A DNA stretch of 6,918 nt, taken from NCBI GenBank assembly GCA_900546795.1, contig UREG01000084.1, positions 1 through 6,918 of the forward strand. Reading direction: 5' to 3'. A model generated the notes under the pieces. That model made no database searches. It worked only from the letters and a program-made list of their open reading frames with translations, and was not told the origin of the DNA. Below, piece after piece: positions 6,403 to 6,918 of the stretch (position 1 is its first letter; each line of letters begins with the position of its first letter). The position numbers and the translations under genes are program-made. The DNA is from an uncultured Veillonellaceae bacterium. GTDB taxonomy: Bacteria; Bacillota; Negativicutes; Veillonellales; Megasphaeraceae.

Positions 6403-6457
6403 GCAAAAGAGAGGCACAGCAGTCCGACCGTATTGAACCGTATTGACACTCTTTTGC
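6403..6457. repeat. 9-bp inverted repeat enclosing a tandem repeat
   Basis: GCAAAAGAG at 6403-6411 is perfectly complementary to CTCTTTTGC at 6449-6457. The 37-base interval between the arms contains the tandem repeat at 6427-6446. No T-run follows closely on either strand, so it does not look like a terminator. It lies in a more GC-rich island (about 6371-6480) within an otherwise AT-rich divergent intergenic region. The role is unknown; a regulatory protein site is possible. Confidence 0.5.
6427..6446. repeat. Perfect tandem 10-bp direct repeat
   Basis: ACCGTATTGA occurs twice with no spacer (6427-6436, 6437-6446). Two identical sites one helical turn apart put the same face of DNA toward a binding protein, as in direct-repeat operators. 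The second copy runs into a perfect TTGACA (6443-6448), but no -10 box follows at a usable distance. Function is not established. Confidence 0.6.
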
Positions 6458-6542
6458 CGAAAAACTTGCTCGTATCCCATCTCCTTATTTTTTAACAGGC
6501 AAATACATTGCAAGAAAAAAGCAAATCTATTCATCAGAGTAT

Positions 6543-6558
6543 TTTGTATACATACAAA
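6543..6558. promoter_or_regulatory. Operator-like palindrome upstream of the permease promoter
   Basis: TTTGTATACATACAAA is an inverted repeat with 7-bp arms around a 2-bp centre. It ends about 6 bases before the expected -35 position of the permease promoter, where a repressor or activator dimer could act. The size and AT-rich symmetry resemble operators of small helix-turn-helix regulators such as the GntR family, but no regulator gene is in the window, so the binding protein is unknown. Confidence 0.4.
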
Positions 6559-6587
6559 TATGCATTCCCTATTTTCACGTATTAAAG

Positions 6588-6593
6588 TATAAT
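6588..6593 (+). promoter_or_regulatory. Predicted -10 box of the amino acid permease promoter
   Basis: A perfect TATAAT lies 46 bases before the permease start codon. The matching -35 region at about 6565-6570 (TTCCCT) is weak, so the promoter may need an activator or rest mostly on the -10 box. The leader of roughly 40 bases is too short for a riboswitch or T-box. Confidence 0.5.
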
Positions 6594-6639
6594 AGTATTC
6601 ATAAATTTAAAATAGCTAGAATAGTTAGGGGGAATTATA

Positions 6640-6918
6640 TTGAATATCTTTCGAACAAAACCAATTGAAGAATACCTTCATAATATCCAGCAAAGTCATT
6701 TGAAAAAAACATTGACTGCTTTTGATATTACTATGCTCGGCTTAGGCATTATTATCGGAACTGGTATTTTTGTACTTACCGGAGTCGTTGCCGCTAAATA
6801 TGCAGGGCCAGCAATCATGCTCTCTTTCGTTTTGGCCGGCATTACCTGCGCTTTTGTCGCCATGGCCTATTCTGAATTAGCGGCGGCCCTTCCTGTGGCA
6901 GGCAGCGGTTATACCTAT
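6640..6918 (+). CDS. APC-family amino acid permease (5' part, cut by window end)
   Basis: The first 93 residues of an amino acid permease of the APC superfamily, cationic-amino-acid-transporter-like (YfnA/YhdG type). A cytoplasmic N-terminus containing FRTKPIEEYL is followed by KKTLTAFDITMLGLGIIIGTGIFVLTG (residues 22-48), which includes the conserved G-x-G substrate-binding break of the first membrane helix at GTGIF (40-44). The second helix is about residues 57-78, then AYSELAAALPVAGSGYTY, a strongly conserved stretch of this family. It imports or exchanges amino acids across the membrane; the exact substrate cannot be read from this part. The start is the TTG at 6640, chosen because AGGGGG at 6627-6632 is seven bases upstream and the family begins at about this point. 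It is divergent from folE and has its own promoter. The reading frame is open at the window edge. Confidence 0.93.
   Translation, partial: MNIFRTKPIEEYLHNIQQSHLKKTLTAFDITMLGLGIIIGTGIFVLTGVVAAKYAGPAIMLSFVLAGITCAFVAMAYSELAAALPVAGSGYTY

Noticed and set aside
6443..6471. A perfect TTGACA -35 box facing the permease.
   Set aside because: No -10-like sequence occurs 16-18 bases downstream (TTGCTC at the expected place); the better promoter is at 6588.
6385..6495. A 36-codon plus-strand reading frame (MNAFLPAKERH...) in the intergenic region.
   Set aside because: It has no clear ribosome binding site, spans the repeats, and is short enough to occur by chance.
6594..6639. A riboswitch or T-box in the permease leader.
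   Set aside because: The leader after the predicted promoter is only about 40 bases, AT-rich, with no stable stem or anti-terminator.

Overview
The window looks like an ordinary chromosomal region of a low-to-mid G+C anaerobic Firmicute. Gene style, the folate gene order folE-folP-folB-folK and the divergent amino acid permease fit the Negativicutes best. That placement is an inference, because no 16S or other taxonomic marker is present. There are no insertion sequences, phage genes, tRNAs, rRNAs or CRISPR repeats.

Layout: (1) Positions 1-1816, plus strand, hold a tight run: the 3' end of an unidentified gene, a GalT/HIT-like DUF4931-type protein, a calcineurin-like metallophosphoesterase starting directly after its stop codon, and a 76-residue protein of unknown function overlapping the phosphoesterase. 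(2) A near-perfect hairpin at 1824-1858 serves as a bidirectional terminator between this run and the convergent operon. (3) Positions 6277 down to 1857, minus strand, form one six-gene operon: folE, folP, folB, folK, an OmpR/PhoB-type response regulator, and a membrane histidine kinase. All of these genes abut or overlap, so they are probably translationally coupled and read from a promoter at about 6326-6355. (4) A 362-bp divergent intergenic region (6278-6639) carries the folE promoter, a tandem 10-bp repeat, inverted repeats and the promoter of the next gene. (5) From 6640, plus strand, is the 5' part of an APC-family amino acid permease that runs off the window.

Functionally, FolE, FolB, FolK and FolP supply four steps of tetrahydrofolate synthesis: GTP to dihydroneopterin triphosphate, dihydroneopterin aldolase, pterin pyrophosphokinase, and dihydropteroate synthase. 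The folC, folA and pab genes are not here. The two genes following folK encode a two-component system whose signal cannot be read from the sequence.

Most notable: the response regulator is split by an apparent one-base deletion in the middle of its receiver domain, just after the phosphorylated aspartate, while the partner kinase is intact. folK seems to lack a canonical start at its expected N-terminus and may begin at an ATA codon with a good ribosome binding site. FolE lacks two arginines that bind the GTP triphosphate in the E. coli enzyme. I do not see a clearly new biological system. The nearest candidate is the DUF4931-like / phosphoesterase / small-protein cassette of unknown role.
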